From Microstegium vimineum (lineage: Eukaryota > Streptophyta > Magnoliopsida > Poales > Poaceae): a stretch of DNA of 64,000 nt. The stretch is from positions 14,792,326 through 14,856,325 of the forward strand of contig CM039123.1 of the NCBI GenBank assembly GCA_022036555.1, read 5' to 3'. The notes below the pieces were generated by a model. That model did no database searches and had not been told where the DNA came from. It worked only from the letters and a program-made list of their open reading frames with translations. This document shows positions 33,480 to 44,732 of the stretch, piece after piece. A program made the position numbers and the translations under genes. How positions within the stretch are numbered: position 1 is the first letter of the stretch; each line of letters begins with the position of its first letter.

Positions 33480-34720
33480 TTCGAGATGCATCTGGGTGTT
33501 TTTATTTCTCGATCCATCTCAATTTCTCTTTGCCTGAGTTGTTGCTTTTAGACTAAGTGTTCGACACACGCTCGTATCCCTCGAGGGGGGAGCGAGTGGG
33601 GGTACCATAGCCCTGAGGCATAGGAGAGTCCCCAGCTCGACGACCCTCAACCCTGAGGGAGTTCGAGGCGTTTTTTACTTAGTCATGAAGCGTACTCGGG
33701 GCAAAGGTGGAAAGAGAAGCGTCGAGTTTCGAAAAACGTTCGGGTTTTTAAGGGACTTAGGGAGGGGGTCCCCCCTGTTAGCCCCCGAGGGAAACTTGGC
33801 TTTGCAGGAGCAGAGTCGAGGCTACCTCAGAGTCATGAGCGAACGTGAAATGTATTTCGAGAACATTTTATTCATTCATGATGCGATAAAAGTACATAAT
33901 GCATAAGATGTACGAGGCCTCGAGGCCCTAGGGGTAAAAGCGGTTTTCGGAGACTTTTTTAGGGGTACTCCCGGTTAGCCCCCGAGGGAGGCTCGACTCT
34001 GTGGGAGCAGGGTCTAGCCTACCTTTACGACCACGAGCGGTGATTTCTCGAGCCATTTTTACTTCTACCAGCCTTGGTGCTCCACTTTTTGGCACAGTTG
34101 TTGGACGCACGCCCGAGGCCCTCGAGGGGGGGAGCGAGTGTGAGTACCTTAGCTCGGGGGTGTAGGAGAGTTCCCGGCTCGGCACCCTCGACCCTTGTGG
34201 GTCTCGAGCGCGTTTCCTACCCTACACTAAGCATGCTTCGAGGGGCAGAAGAAAGAGAGGCGTTGAGGGGTAGAGTAGAACATTTTGTGTTTGATCGTGG
34301 CCCGAGGGGCTTTAAAACATTTGGATGTTTTAATAAAATTATCTACTTACTTTTTTGTTCAGCTCGAGTTTCTTCCTCTTAGCTGCCCTTACTTGTCTTC
34401 GTTTAAGCTATTAACGAACCCATGGGCCTCGAGGGGGGAAAAGTCGAGTGAAAGTAACCGTAGCCCTAAGGCGTAGGTGATTGTTTTCGGCTCGACCCGT
34501 CCCTAGCCCCTTTGCTGGCACGAGTTGTTTTATTCTTAAGCGAGACGTGAGTTCTAGGTAGCGAAGAGGAGTTGAGCGACATCAAGCTCATTTGAAAAAA
34601 CTAAGTGATTTTTCTGGGGACTTGAGGGGGTTCCCCCTTTGTAGCCCCGAGGGAGGCTCGTCTTTATAAAAATAAAGTCAAGGCTACCTTGTGCTTCATG
34701 ATAAAGTACATTACGAGTAG
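33480..34720 (-). repeat. Three divergent tandem copies of the post-pol spacer
   Basis: Units of about 300-470 bases start near 33480, 33950 and 34260. Each has TAGCCCCCGAGGGA or similar, a block like CTCGAGGGGGGAGCGAGTG, and a CTTAAGGC-like pol-end remnant (near 33910 and 34775). Element 2 has a single copy at 11624-12060. Confidence 0.75.
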
Positions 34721-34818
34721 CTCGATCATCAAAAAACTTTTTATCTTATTCATTCAAGACATGAATATAAGTAGAGCCCTAAGGCCTAAGGGTAAAAGTG
34801 ACGTAGTTGTTCAACGTT

Positions 34819-35967
34819 TCACGCATTGGTGTAGAAGAACGTGCCAACGGCTTCCTCGCCGGTTGCGTAATTGGCGACGATGTCCACGAGCTCGTTGGCG
34901 GTCTTGGGGGTGTTGCGCCCTAGTTCCCGCACCAACTCCTTGCACGTCGTCCCGGTGACAAACGCCATGATGACGTCGTGGTCAGAGATGTGGGGTAGCT
35001 CGGTACGTTGCTTGGAAAATCGCTGCGTGAACTCGCAAAGGGTCTCGCCCAACTTTTGCTTGCAGCTGCGGAGATCCCGGGAGTTCCCCGGCCGCACGTA
35101 GGTGCCCTTCATGTTTCCCTCGAAGATCCTGACTAGGTCAGGCCAGCCATGGATCATGTCCGGGGGGAGTTCCTCGAGCCACCTTCGAGCGGTGTCGGAG
35201 AAGAAGAGCGGGAGTTGCCGAATGATGGCGCTGTCGTTGTCGACACCTCCTAGCTGACATGCCAGCTTGAAGTCAGCAAGCCAGAGCTCTGGCTTGGTCT
35301 CACCGTTGTACTTGACCAGGCTGGAGGGTGGACGGAAACGACCCGGCAAAGCGGTTCGCCGGATCGCCCTGCTGAAGACTCGTGGCCCTGGTGGTTCTGG
35401 AGATCAACGTCGATCCTCGTCACTGTCGTAGCGCCCACCTCGATAAGCACTGTAACCTCGAGCCTCAGCGTCACCGTGTCGGCGTCGTTTGTTGTCGTTG
35501 ATGTCGCGTCGCGCGTCTCACGGTTGTCGATTGTCGAGGATGCGGTCTCGAACTGATTACCGCTCCGCTCCGCCTTGGGGCGCCTTGTCTTGGTGGACAG
35601 ATACCTATCGATCTTGTTGAGGGGGCACGTCCCGCTGCTTGAAGGCAGCTCCTCTGTGCCTCGAGGTCGAGCTCTCCGCCTGCTGTACGGCAGCGGTTTG
35701 GAGAAGCCCCTGGATTTCATCCCTGATGCGTTGCGCCTGGGGCGTCGATGGTGTCGGCATGTCGCGGAGCAGCATCGCGGCTGCCACGACATTCTGGCTA
35801 GCACGGTTGTAGACGTGGTGCTCGTTCGCCCTTTCGTTGACGATCTGTCGATGGACATCTTGAGCCCGCTCGTGGGCTCCTCCATCCGGTGACCGCCCAT
35901 GATCTTGCTCGAGGGCATGCTCGAGCTGTTGGATCCGTAGGCGCTCCTCCTCCACCTTGGCGAGCAA
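34819..35967 (-). pseudogene. Gag of element 4, frameshifted and truncated
   Basis: The N-terminal frame (35967-35605) has a coiled coil (RLRIQQLEHALEQD) and ASQNVVAAAMLLRDMP. After a frameshift between about 35600 and 35350, the 35349-34819 frame holds the retrotransposon gag core: LADFKLACQLGG, ARRWLEELPP, WPDLVRIFEGN and FTQRFSKQRTELP. The frame ends just before bases that encode the last codons of a Tat pol, so the deletion joins gag directly to the end of integrase. Confidence 0.85.
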
Positions 35968-36908
35968 CTCTTGGACTTGCGCGATCTGGGCATCCTGAGG
36001 TGGACCAGCTTTGCCTGAAACCGGGGGGGCGTCTCGCGGCGGAGTAGCGTTGCGCCCTCCTCCTCCCGCATTCGCAGCTGCGGCGTCGGTGGTCTCATCC
36101 TGGGAGTCGACCGGCTTGATGAGGTGGAAGCACTCCCGCGTGGGATCGTAATCCTCATCGGGGGAGTCTGAGTCGGGGTTGCCCTGGTAGAAGTTGGGGG
36201 AAAATCTCCTGCGCTCCTCCTCCAGTTGTCATCGTAGCGTGCCCCAGGTGTAGTAACCTGGGGCCGGAGCTCGCCGTGGCATCGGGCGCTCATCTGGTGG
36301 AGGGGTGCTGACGAGGTTAGTCGTCGCACGTAGCAGGTTCCCTGAGGACCCATAACGTGCCTGTATCTGCGAGCCTACAAAAGCAGAACAGAGTCTGGCG
36401 TTGTTGTAGAGCCCGTGTGGAAACAGGTTGCGCGGCGGTGCGGCCGAGTATGTTGGAGAAGTTGTGGGGGCCTTCTGAGATGACGGTATGGCAGAGCCAA
36501 AGTCAGGCTCAGCGAGGTACCCGCCCCCGACCCGCAAGCATGGGTCAAACAGGCTCCCGAAGGGAGGAACTGTGTCACCAGCCGGGGCCAGGGAGATGGC
36601 GTCCAACGTCTCGGAATCCCGTGGTGAAGAGTGCGGCGGCGGCGTTCACGCCTCCCCCTGGTAGTAGGCGAGAGGCGCGAGTGGTGGGACTGTCGTTTGG
36701 TCCTCCTTGGCCCCGGCGTACCGAAGCTGCTGCTATCCATGCCACTGCCTGAGAGTAGAATCATGTCATCGCCATGGCCCGTGGACATGAACTCTAGGCT
36801 CCCGAACCAGATGATGGTGGCGAATGGAAGTGATGGGATCGTGGAATCCATCTGGGAGAGTAGTTCGGAGTTGATCGACATGCAAAGCTCCCTACCTGGC
36901 GTGCCAAC
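35968..36908 (-). other. 5' leader of element 4
   Basis: Non-coding stretch between gag and the 5' LTR. On the minus strand the LTR is followed at once by GTTGGCACGCCAGG, a plausible primer binding site (TGGCACGCC); the tRNA is not assigned. This is the source of the duplicated stretch at 32140-32950. Confidence 0.65.
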
Positions 36909-38341
36909 TGTCGGTGTTATGACCCAGGGGGTCAAGACCACCAACTAGTAAATTTGTATATTGCGTGCTCCCTCTCCCAGATGTGATGCAAGAAGAACAC
37001 AAGATTTATCCTGGTTCGGGCAAAGAAGGCCCTACGTCCAGCAGGGGGGATGGATTGTATTATCTTGCACCGAAGTGCTCGTATACGGGGGGTACAAGCA
37101 GGTTTACATGGGGGTGCTCAGAGTGAGCTGAAGCCTAGGACTAGCAAGGCTATCCTAGGTGAGCTGGTGGATTGCTTGAGATGTTGATTAAGCAATCGGG
37201 TGTGGTGTGTGTGACTTGGCTCTTGGTGTATGCGGGTCAGAGCTGATGTCTCGGCTCGTTGAAAGATCTCTGATATCCGAATGCGTGAGCCGATACGAAT
37301 GTGCATGCCCCTTCTTCTATCCCAGCATCCCCTTTTATAGATCAAGGGGAGGCCTGAGAGTACAAATATCCTAGACTGTAGAGGCATGGGAGAGGTGTCC
37401 ACGACGCCATGCTTGCGGTGGGACATTGATTGCTGTAGCGGCGTGGCCTTCCCGTCCTTCCGGTGTTCAGGGCATGGTGATAGCAGACTGGACGTTGCCG
37501 AACGTCATGGCGCAGTGCGGTTGGCCTCCTGTAGATGGGTACAAGCTCCACAGTTGAAGCGGGACGGAGCGGACGGGCCCCATACCGTAGTGGTTGGAGA
37601 CGGGGGTCGAGCCCCTAGATCGAGGGGTATCGAGACCCGCACGGCCCTGACGTGTCCCTGAAAACTCGGTCGAGGGCTGTCCCAGTCAAGATTCGAGGGG
37701 ATGCCTTTGACCTCCGTACTTGAGGCGTGGTCACAGTGGTTGTACAATCAATGGAGACTCGGGGCATGGGCGGCGAACTGATGGATTTGACCGTGGTAGT
37801 GGGCACCCATGGCGTTAGGCGGTAGCAGGTAGGCGCATTGGATTCTCTTTACCCCATACTGGGAGTAGGTGAGCTGATCGAACCTCCTGCTCGCGGGTCA
37901 TTCGTTCGACCCCATGTCCGTCATTCGAGGGGTCGACGCAGAGGGGTCGTTCGTTCAACCCCTGTCCGTCTGCTTGAGGTCGACGCGGAGGGGTTGAGGT
38001 CGAGGGGGATTCGATCGACCCCTCTTCCGTCATTCAGGGGGTTGAGGCGAGGCGGAGGAGTCGTTCGTTCGACCCTGTCCGTCAGTTGAGGTCGAGGCAG
38101 AGGGGTCGTTCGTTCGACCCCTGTCCGTCAATCGGGGTCGACGCGGAGGGGTGTCCTGCCTACTATTTTTCTAGTAATGGGTCGGCGCATGACTGGTCAC
38201 TGTTGTTGGTGAGGTAAGTCTTCGTTTGATGGGCCTTCTCCCACTGATTGGGCGGCTGATCGGATTCTGCCTCAAAAATGGTTGCTATGTTAAGCATTAG
38301 ATTATCGCAGGTTAGGGTACCCCTTACCTTTGTACCCGACA
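36909..38341 (-). repeat. 5' LTR of element 4
   Basis: It matches 28884-30316 base for base in length (1433) with about 20 differences. The right edge GTACCCGACA is followed by the target copy AGTAC. Confidence 0.92.
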
Positions 38342-39873
38342 AGTACCTTTCCTTGGACACATTCTTTCCACTGATGGAATATCTGTAGATCCAAGTAAAG
38401 TACAAGAGGTTATGGATTGGAAAGCTCCAACTTCCGTCACCGAGGTTCATAGTTTTCTTGGACTGGCTGGATACTACCGTCGGTTCATACCAGACTTTTC
38501 CAAGATAGCTAAACCCATGACCAGTCTGCTACAGAAAGATAAGAGGTTCAAATGGACTCCAGAATGCGAGGCAGCTTTTCTTACCCTAAGAACTCTACTT
38601 ACTTCAGCACCCGTTTTGGCGCAACCAGACATAACAAAACCCTTTGATGTGTATTGTGACGCCTCCGGGACTGGACTAGGATGTGTTCTTATTCAAGAAG
38701 GAAAAGTGAAGCCTATGCTTCTCGACAGCTCAGAAAACATGAAGCTAACTACCCAACGCATGATCTAGAACTAGCAGCAGTGGTACATGCTTTAAAGATA
38801 TGGAGACATTACCTTCTTGGTAATATATGCCACATATACACCGATCACAAGAGTCTCAAATATATCTTTACTCAGCCAGAGTTGAACATGAGGCAAATAA
38901 GATGGTTAGAACTAATCAAGGATTACAATCTTGAAGTTCATTACCACCCAGGGAAAGCTAATGTAGTAGCTGACGCTTTGAGCAGAAAGTCACACTATTA
39001 CTTTGTGCAACCCTTGCTCGAAGACAGGTTCAACTTGCTACATCCGTCAGTGTTGTACAATCTTGCAGTCAGTTGCTCGCTATAAAGTCAAATCATAGAA
39101 GGTCAGAAAAAGATGTGGGTGTGTTCCATATCAAAAGAAAGATGAAAACCGAGGGTTCCCAATGTTTCAAGATAGACGAGAAGGGAATTCTTTGGTTTCG
39201 AGATCGTCTTGTTGTACCCAAGGATAAAGAGTTAAGGAATCGGATCTTAGGGGAAGCACATTCCTCTAAGTTATCTATACATCCAGGCAGTAGAAAGGTG
39301 TATCATGATCTAAAGCAACGGTTTTGGTGGACAAAGATGAAGAAAGAAATTGCCACGTTCGTTGCAAGATGTGATGTGTGTTGTAGAGTGAAAGCGGTAC
39401 ATATGAAACCCGCTGGACTCTTACAACCTTTGTCAGTTCCAGGATGGAAATGGGAAGAAATCAGTATGGATTTCATAATAGGTCTTCCACCTACTCAGAG
39501 AGGTCATGACTCAATATGGGTAATTGTGGATCGGCTAACCAAGTCAGCGCACTTCATACCAGTCCGCACCACTAACCGACCCTATGAGTATGCAAAGATG
39601 TATATCACTCACATCATCCGTTTGCATGGTGTTCCAAGAACAATTGTATCAGATAGAGGACCGCAGTTCACTGCTCATTTCTGGGAACATTTACACAAGC
39701 AACTTGGGACTAATCTAGTTCACAGTTCAGCTTACCATCCTCAGACTTCAGGACAGACAGAAAGAGTTAACCAGATTCTCGAAGATCTTCTTAGAGCTTG
39801 TGTGATATCTTCTAAAGGATCTTGGGAAAGTTGGTTACCTTTAGCAGAGTTCTCCTACAACAATAGCTATTAA
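38342..39873 (+). pseudogene. RT end, RNase H and integrase of element 3, after the insertion
   Basis: RT resumes with the connection region (FLGLAGYYRRFIPDFSKIA), followed by RNase H (FDVYCDASGTGLGCVL, IYTDHKSLKYIF, YHPGKANVVADALSR). The frame changes near 38700-38760 and again near 39070. The integrase is well kept: zinc-binding H...H and CDVC, catalytic D in ISMDFI and SDRGPQF, and E in GQTERVNQ. A TAA at 39871-39873 interrupts it. Confidence 0.88.
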
Positions 39874-40512
39874 GAGAGTATCAAGATGGCTCCGTTCGAA
39901 GCTTTGTATGGTAGAAGGTGTAGAACACCTCTCAATTGGGTTGAACCCGGAGAAAGAAGATACTACGATATCGACTTTGTGAAAGAAGCTGAAGATAAAG
40001 TTAGAGTGATACAGGAACATATGCGTGCAGCTCAGTCAAGACAGAAAAGCTACGCAGATAAGAGAAGAAGACCGCTCAAGTTCGAAGTCGGTGATTATGT
40101 GTATTTGAAAGTATCGCCTATGAAAGGAGTGCAAAGGTTTGGAGTTAAAAGGAAGCTTGCTCCAAGGTATGTGGGACCGTACCGGATCATCGAAAGAAAC
40201 GGAAGAGTAGCCTATAAGCTGTTGTTACCACCAGAGATGAGGGCTATCTTCAATGTCTTTCATGTATCCCAGCTTAAGAAGTGTTTGAGAGTTCCAGAAG
40301 AACATATCGAACCTTCAGGTCTGAAGTTACAGTCAGACTTGTCTTTCGAAGAAAAACCAGTCCAAATCATGGACACCAATGAGAGAGTAACTCGAAACAA
40401 AGTTATCAAGTTTTACAAAATAATGTGGAACAATCAAAGTGAACGAGATGCTACATGGGAACGGGAGGACTACCTTAAGGAAGTTTACCCTGCTTTCTAT
40501 GAAAAATGGTAA
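39874..40512 (+). pseudogene. Integrase C-terminus and chromodomain of element 3
   Basis: The frame continues after the TAA (open from 39886). It holds the MAPFEALYGRRCRTPL segment, the GPYRIIERNGRVAYKLLLP fold and a terminal chromodomain: EEKPVQIMDTNERV ... WNNQSERDATWEREDYL. The chromodomain is the mark of chromoviruses and may guide insertion to particular chromatin. The frame ends at 40512, about 45 bases before the LTR. Confidence 0.88.
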
Positions 40513-40539
40513 GCCTTGCAAATCTCGGGACAAGATTTT

Positions 40540-40557
40540 TTGTAAGGGGGGAAGGTC
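40540..40557 (+). other. Polypurine tract of element 3
   Basis: GTAAGGGGGGAAGGTC, adjoining the 3' LTR. The LTR start reads TATAAC against TGTAAC in the 5' copy, a mutation in the terminal TG. Confidence 0.8.
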
Positions 40558-43500
40558 TATAACACCCTAGGTGTTAAGCTTGCATTTGCATATCATTTCC
40601 TGAGCATAAGCATCATCTCATTCATGCATTTCAATGATCATATGAAATGATAACCCTAAGTGATCACCTTGTTTTCATATGTGTATGTGTTAACCTACAC
40701 CTAGCTTTGTATGAGTTATGCTTGTTTAACCAAGTGCTTGATGTGTTGATCACTAATGACCATCTAGAAATGCTTAGGGATGAAAATAGAACCATGTTTA
40801 TGTTCATGATCAAGTCCAAATAAGCTTCTAGGGTTTAAGCTCTAATGATTGACCCTAGGAACCCTTTTTCTTGATCTAACAAATTAACCTTGTAAATAAA
40901 CTTGTATGAAAAAGTTGGTTTAAGCAAAGTTGTATAGTTTTTAATTCTGCACAAACTTTGTTTAACTACCTTGAGGTGATTTGGATCCTAAAATACCCTA
41001 ATTGGTCAACTAAGGCTGATCTGGGGGTTGTTTTAGCTTCTGAAATCGTCTAAGTCCTAAGTGTGTTTCAGTTTCAATGTTACCCTGTTTGAATGCTTGT
41101 GTTTGAAATCCAAACCATTTCAGTTCAAACAAATTGCACCAAAGTTGGAGTTCAACTATAGCTCTACAGATATGTGCATTTGGTTGAAGCTAAGACGCAA
41201 GGATTAGGGAGTTAATCGCATGGCAAGATCGACCGTCAGTCGGTCTGATCGCGCGTTTGAACGGGAGAGGCAGCGCGCCGTCCGGTCATGGCCGACCGCC
41301 TCAGGCATCGCGTGCCGCGTGGCAGCCGTACACCGGTGTTTGGCCCGCGCCGGCCGCGTCCTTGGAGAGCCGAACACTCCACCTCCCGACCGCACTCACG
41401 CCTGCGCCCTCACTCTCTCCCTCTCCTCTCTGCTTCGAGCAGGAGCACAGCCACGCCATTGCTGCAGCAGCACCGTCGTCGAGCTCGCCTGCGTAGCACA
41501 CCGCCGCATTGGCCGCCAAAACGCAGCCACAGCTTCGCCTTGCTCTGCTCCATCTTTTGCACCGCTCAGTTGCCGCGCTAACCACACAGGTGAGCCAGAC
41601 CGAGCACACCGCGGGCGCCATTGACGACCTAAGCTCCGCCGAGCTTTGCGCCGCCGTGGCCAGCCCAATCCAGCGCCTCTCCCTTCCTTCTAGCTTTCGT
41701 ACGTGGTAGCCTAGACGTGTTAGCTTTGTTATGTTTTTCTCTATGCATGAAAAATTTTAAGTATCCTATTGTTACTGTTCTTGTGTGTTGTTTTAATAAA
41801 AATGAACAACAAGCTTTATATGCTTAATTTACCTTGTTTAATTCATAACTGGAGTTTGGTAGGTGCTAAAATCATGGTTCTTGTCGTGTTGAGCTTGTCT
41901 CAGCATGCACTTCCTATAAAAAATGTTAAAGTACCAGTAACCTGTAATTTATTTGCATGTTATAGTTCTTTTGATTAAATGCTTGTTTAATTGAATGCAA
42001 CCTTGTTTAAACTGCTAAGCTAAGTTAAATGTGTTTGTTGTCCTTGTTAATTTTTGTACAGGTGTTACTTGCTTAGTACAATCTAAGAAAATTATGAAAT
42101 CTGTTGTTTCACACGTTTCAAATGGTTTATGTATTTAATGTTTAAAGTATGCTTATTTTCCTTATCATCAGCAAAGAACTAATTTTAACCCGGTCTTATA
42201 TATGTTTTCTGTTGTTGGTATGAATACCAAAGTGGTAGCTAATTATGTAACCTAGCTTGTATAATTTTATAAAAATTTTTGGAATGATGTTTAAAAGCTT
42301 TTTATCTTTTCTAATTGCTTTCTGGAATCTGTTAAAACAGCTTAAACATCTTTTCTTGCTAGATTTGTTTGAGCTACTTATGTGTAGTTTCAGCAGTATC
42401 TATAATAGACTTTGTTGTAGATAACTTGTTAACCTATCTGGTGTTAAATTTTCATAGCCATAACCTATTTAGTTTAACCTGGGTATATTTTACAAGTTTA
42501 ACTTCAAATCTGTGTTTTCCTGTTTCCTTTTAAATAGCTTTGCTTAATGTATCTGTTAGACCTTTTTAATGATGGATTTAGCTGGGGAGTTTATGGAATG
42601 TTTTGTAGATAATTTTATGAGATTTCCAAAATGTCTTAGTTTGTAATTTTTGGTTGTGTGTAGCTCTAGCTACATAGTTTTCTTTCAGCTGCTGTTTTAT
42701 GTGTTGAATGCTATGTTGTGAGTGTTATAAGTAATGTATGCCTTGAGTGTTGTTTAACCCTATAGCTTAAGGTTAAAACATGTTTAGTTGCAGGTGTTAG
42801 AGAGCTGACCGAGGAGGAAAAGCTCTACTACAGGTTGTTAGCTAAGGGTAAGTGTTAGTCTCTCTACAACCGAAGAGATTTGCACCTACTCAGTGAACGA
42901 AATAAATGATGCACAATAACATTCATCATGAGCATCCATTCATATGCATTAGGCATGTCTCATTTCTAATATTATGATTTGTCATATATATTGGATCATC
43001 ATACATGTATACATGCATCCAGGATCGCCGGAGGGAGTGACTTTGCTGGAATTTGGGGAGATAGAAGGAGGAGCTCCACCTGAGATACAAGCTCCAGAAG
43101 CTCCAGAAGAAGGAGAGCAGGGCTCTGACCTTCCTGAGTGCCCAAACCACCTTCCCTCTACCTTCATGAAAGGCAAGCCCTAGAGCATTATTCACCTCCC
43201 TGATTCTAATTAAAGTATTTTACTTATAATACAACCACTTGTTTGTGCATTAAGTTAATAGGAGTTGAGATGAAACCCTTTGCTGCATTATATCTCCTTG
43301 TCCACTAAAAAGAACCTTGTAGGCCCAGGATCGAAACCTCTGCTTAGCCATGCTTAGACCGGTAGCGTGGGTGGTCTACCATCCCCCACAAAGATAGGTT
43401 GCTGGTCACGGTTGGCTATATTTCCTATCGTGGAAAATAACCAGGTGGAAGTAATAAATCAAGACCGGGCGGACAAGGTGTTGTGAGACACTTGACTTGG

Positions 43501-44727
43501 AGGTCTTATGAGTGGGTTCTCTCCGCCTGTGTTGCTAGGCACTGGATCGTGGTTGGACATCTGCCGAGATTGAACGCATGCCTCCCTCATAGCTGGCCGA
43601 ATAACTCGTTTCGACCGCGAAGCCTAACTCTGTATGTTCGAGCCAGAACCTCCCCCTACTTGGGTCATGAAGACCGCGAGTGGCATACTAGACCGTGGGC
43701 ATGTACCCTGATCGTCCTGGCCTGGCACCATGGGCAGGCAATGCTTGATCGACCTGGCTATCCGTGAGTCGCTACTCATGCCTGTACATGGAGAACCGCG
43801 GCTACCCGAACTATAATGAAGGTGACCCATATAAGTGTGTCGGCAGGCATACTTGGGTGTGATTAAGGAATAAACCTCCAGCTGGATTGGAATTCGATTC
43901 GAATCGCGGTCTCTCCCCATCAGTGAGAAACTTGAAAGATCTTCCTCCCACTGTAGAAACCTGAACTCTAATAAGTAACCAAAAGATGGTTATATGGTTT
44001 TGATGCCAAGCACAATATGGTTATTATTGTTTGATAACTCAGTGATTGCTCTAGTACATGTGCTAATGAGATCTGTTAATCTTACTCAATCAACTGCCAA
44101 ATGCTATTTTCTAATGATGAGAATACATGAGTAATTAGGATGCTCTTTTATGCAAAACTATGCTATCTCATGAGATCCACCTGATAAAGCCTTGCATAAT
44201 CCTTGAAGTGTCTATGGTTATATATCTATCTCTTTGTCGAGTAAGTCTAGCTGAGTTGAGTACTCAGGGTTTCTTTACCCTTGTTACAGATGGTATGGTC
44301 TATTCTGGCTATTGTCAGGCATGCCTCTATCCTGCTTGTGATGATGAGTGAAGACCATGGGCAATGGTGGATTCTGATGTCTCTCCTTGTTGCTTTTGAT
44401 GGGACTGTACTAAGCTTGGCACTGTATTTGCTCTAAATAGTTTGCAACGGGTGTTTGTGAAAACAAGATTTCCGCTACTTTGATTTCAACTTGGTGTTGT
44501 AATAACACTTCTTTAAATTCTATTGTAATATTATTTCGTTTCGAACTTATCACTGTGGATGTGCGGTTACTGAATCTAGTGTTCGATCTCGGGTTGTTAC
44601 TTATTGTGGTTTGAGATCTTTCGAGATTTTAAGGACTACCTGGCGTATATGGGCTCTAGTGTGACAATATCGTCAGAAATGATGATCATTATACTAGTGC
44701 TCTTATAGGTTGGGCGGTTCCGTGACA
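40558..44727 (+). repeat. 3' LTR of element 3 (4170 bp)
   Basis: Ends TTCCGTGACA, then the target copy GCGGG. It carries the same GC-rich island (41220-41624) and exon-like segments (about 42794-43183) as the 5' LTR. Net length difference from the 5' LTR results from two reciprocal indels. Confidence 0.92.
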
Positions 44728-44732
44728 GCGGG

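Larger units (their letters stand above)
28884..38341 (-). mobile_element. Element 4: pol-deleted RIRE2-like Tat element, inverted, inserted in RT of element 3
   Basis: LTRs of 1433 bp lie at 28884-30316 (3') and 36909-38341 (5'), flanked by the perfect duplication AGTAC. The LTRs differ by about 20 mismatches (about 1.4%), almost all transitions. Inside, reading on the minus strand: leader, a truncated gag, the last few codons of pol, three copies of the post-pol spacer, a remnant of the antisense gene, a second copy of leader sequence, a duplicated 3' region and the purine tract. No protease, RT, RNase H or integrase is present, so this is a non-autonomous derivative of the element 2 family. 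Confidence 0.93.
19966..44727 (+). mobile_element. Element 3: Tekay/Del-type chromovirus with very long LTRs, split by element 4
   Basis: The two LTRs (19966-24573 and 40558-44727) are flanked by the perfect 5-base duplication GCGGG (19961-19965 and 44728-44732). Order: LTR, initiator-methionine tRNA primer site, an extra ORF, gag with CCHC knuckle, protease, RT, RNase H, integrase with chromodomain, purine tract, LTR. Without the 9463 bases of element 4 and its duplicated target, the element is about 15.3 kb. Nonsense codons, mostly explicable by C-to-T change, disable gag and pol. Confidence 0.93.

Noticed and set aside
35250..36353. A 367-codon minus-strand frame in element 4
   Set aside because: The product is Arg/Ser/Thr-rich with no domain; the true gag frame on the same strand lies at 35967-35605 and 35349-34819.
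24574..44727. Any host gene inside element 3
   Set aside because: All long frames here match retrotransposon proteins or element 4; no host gene supported.
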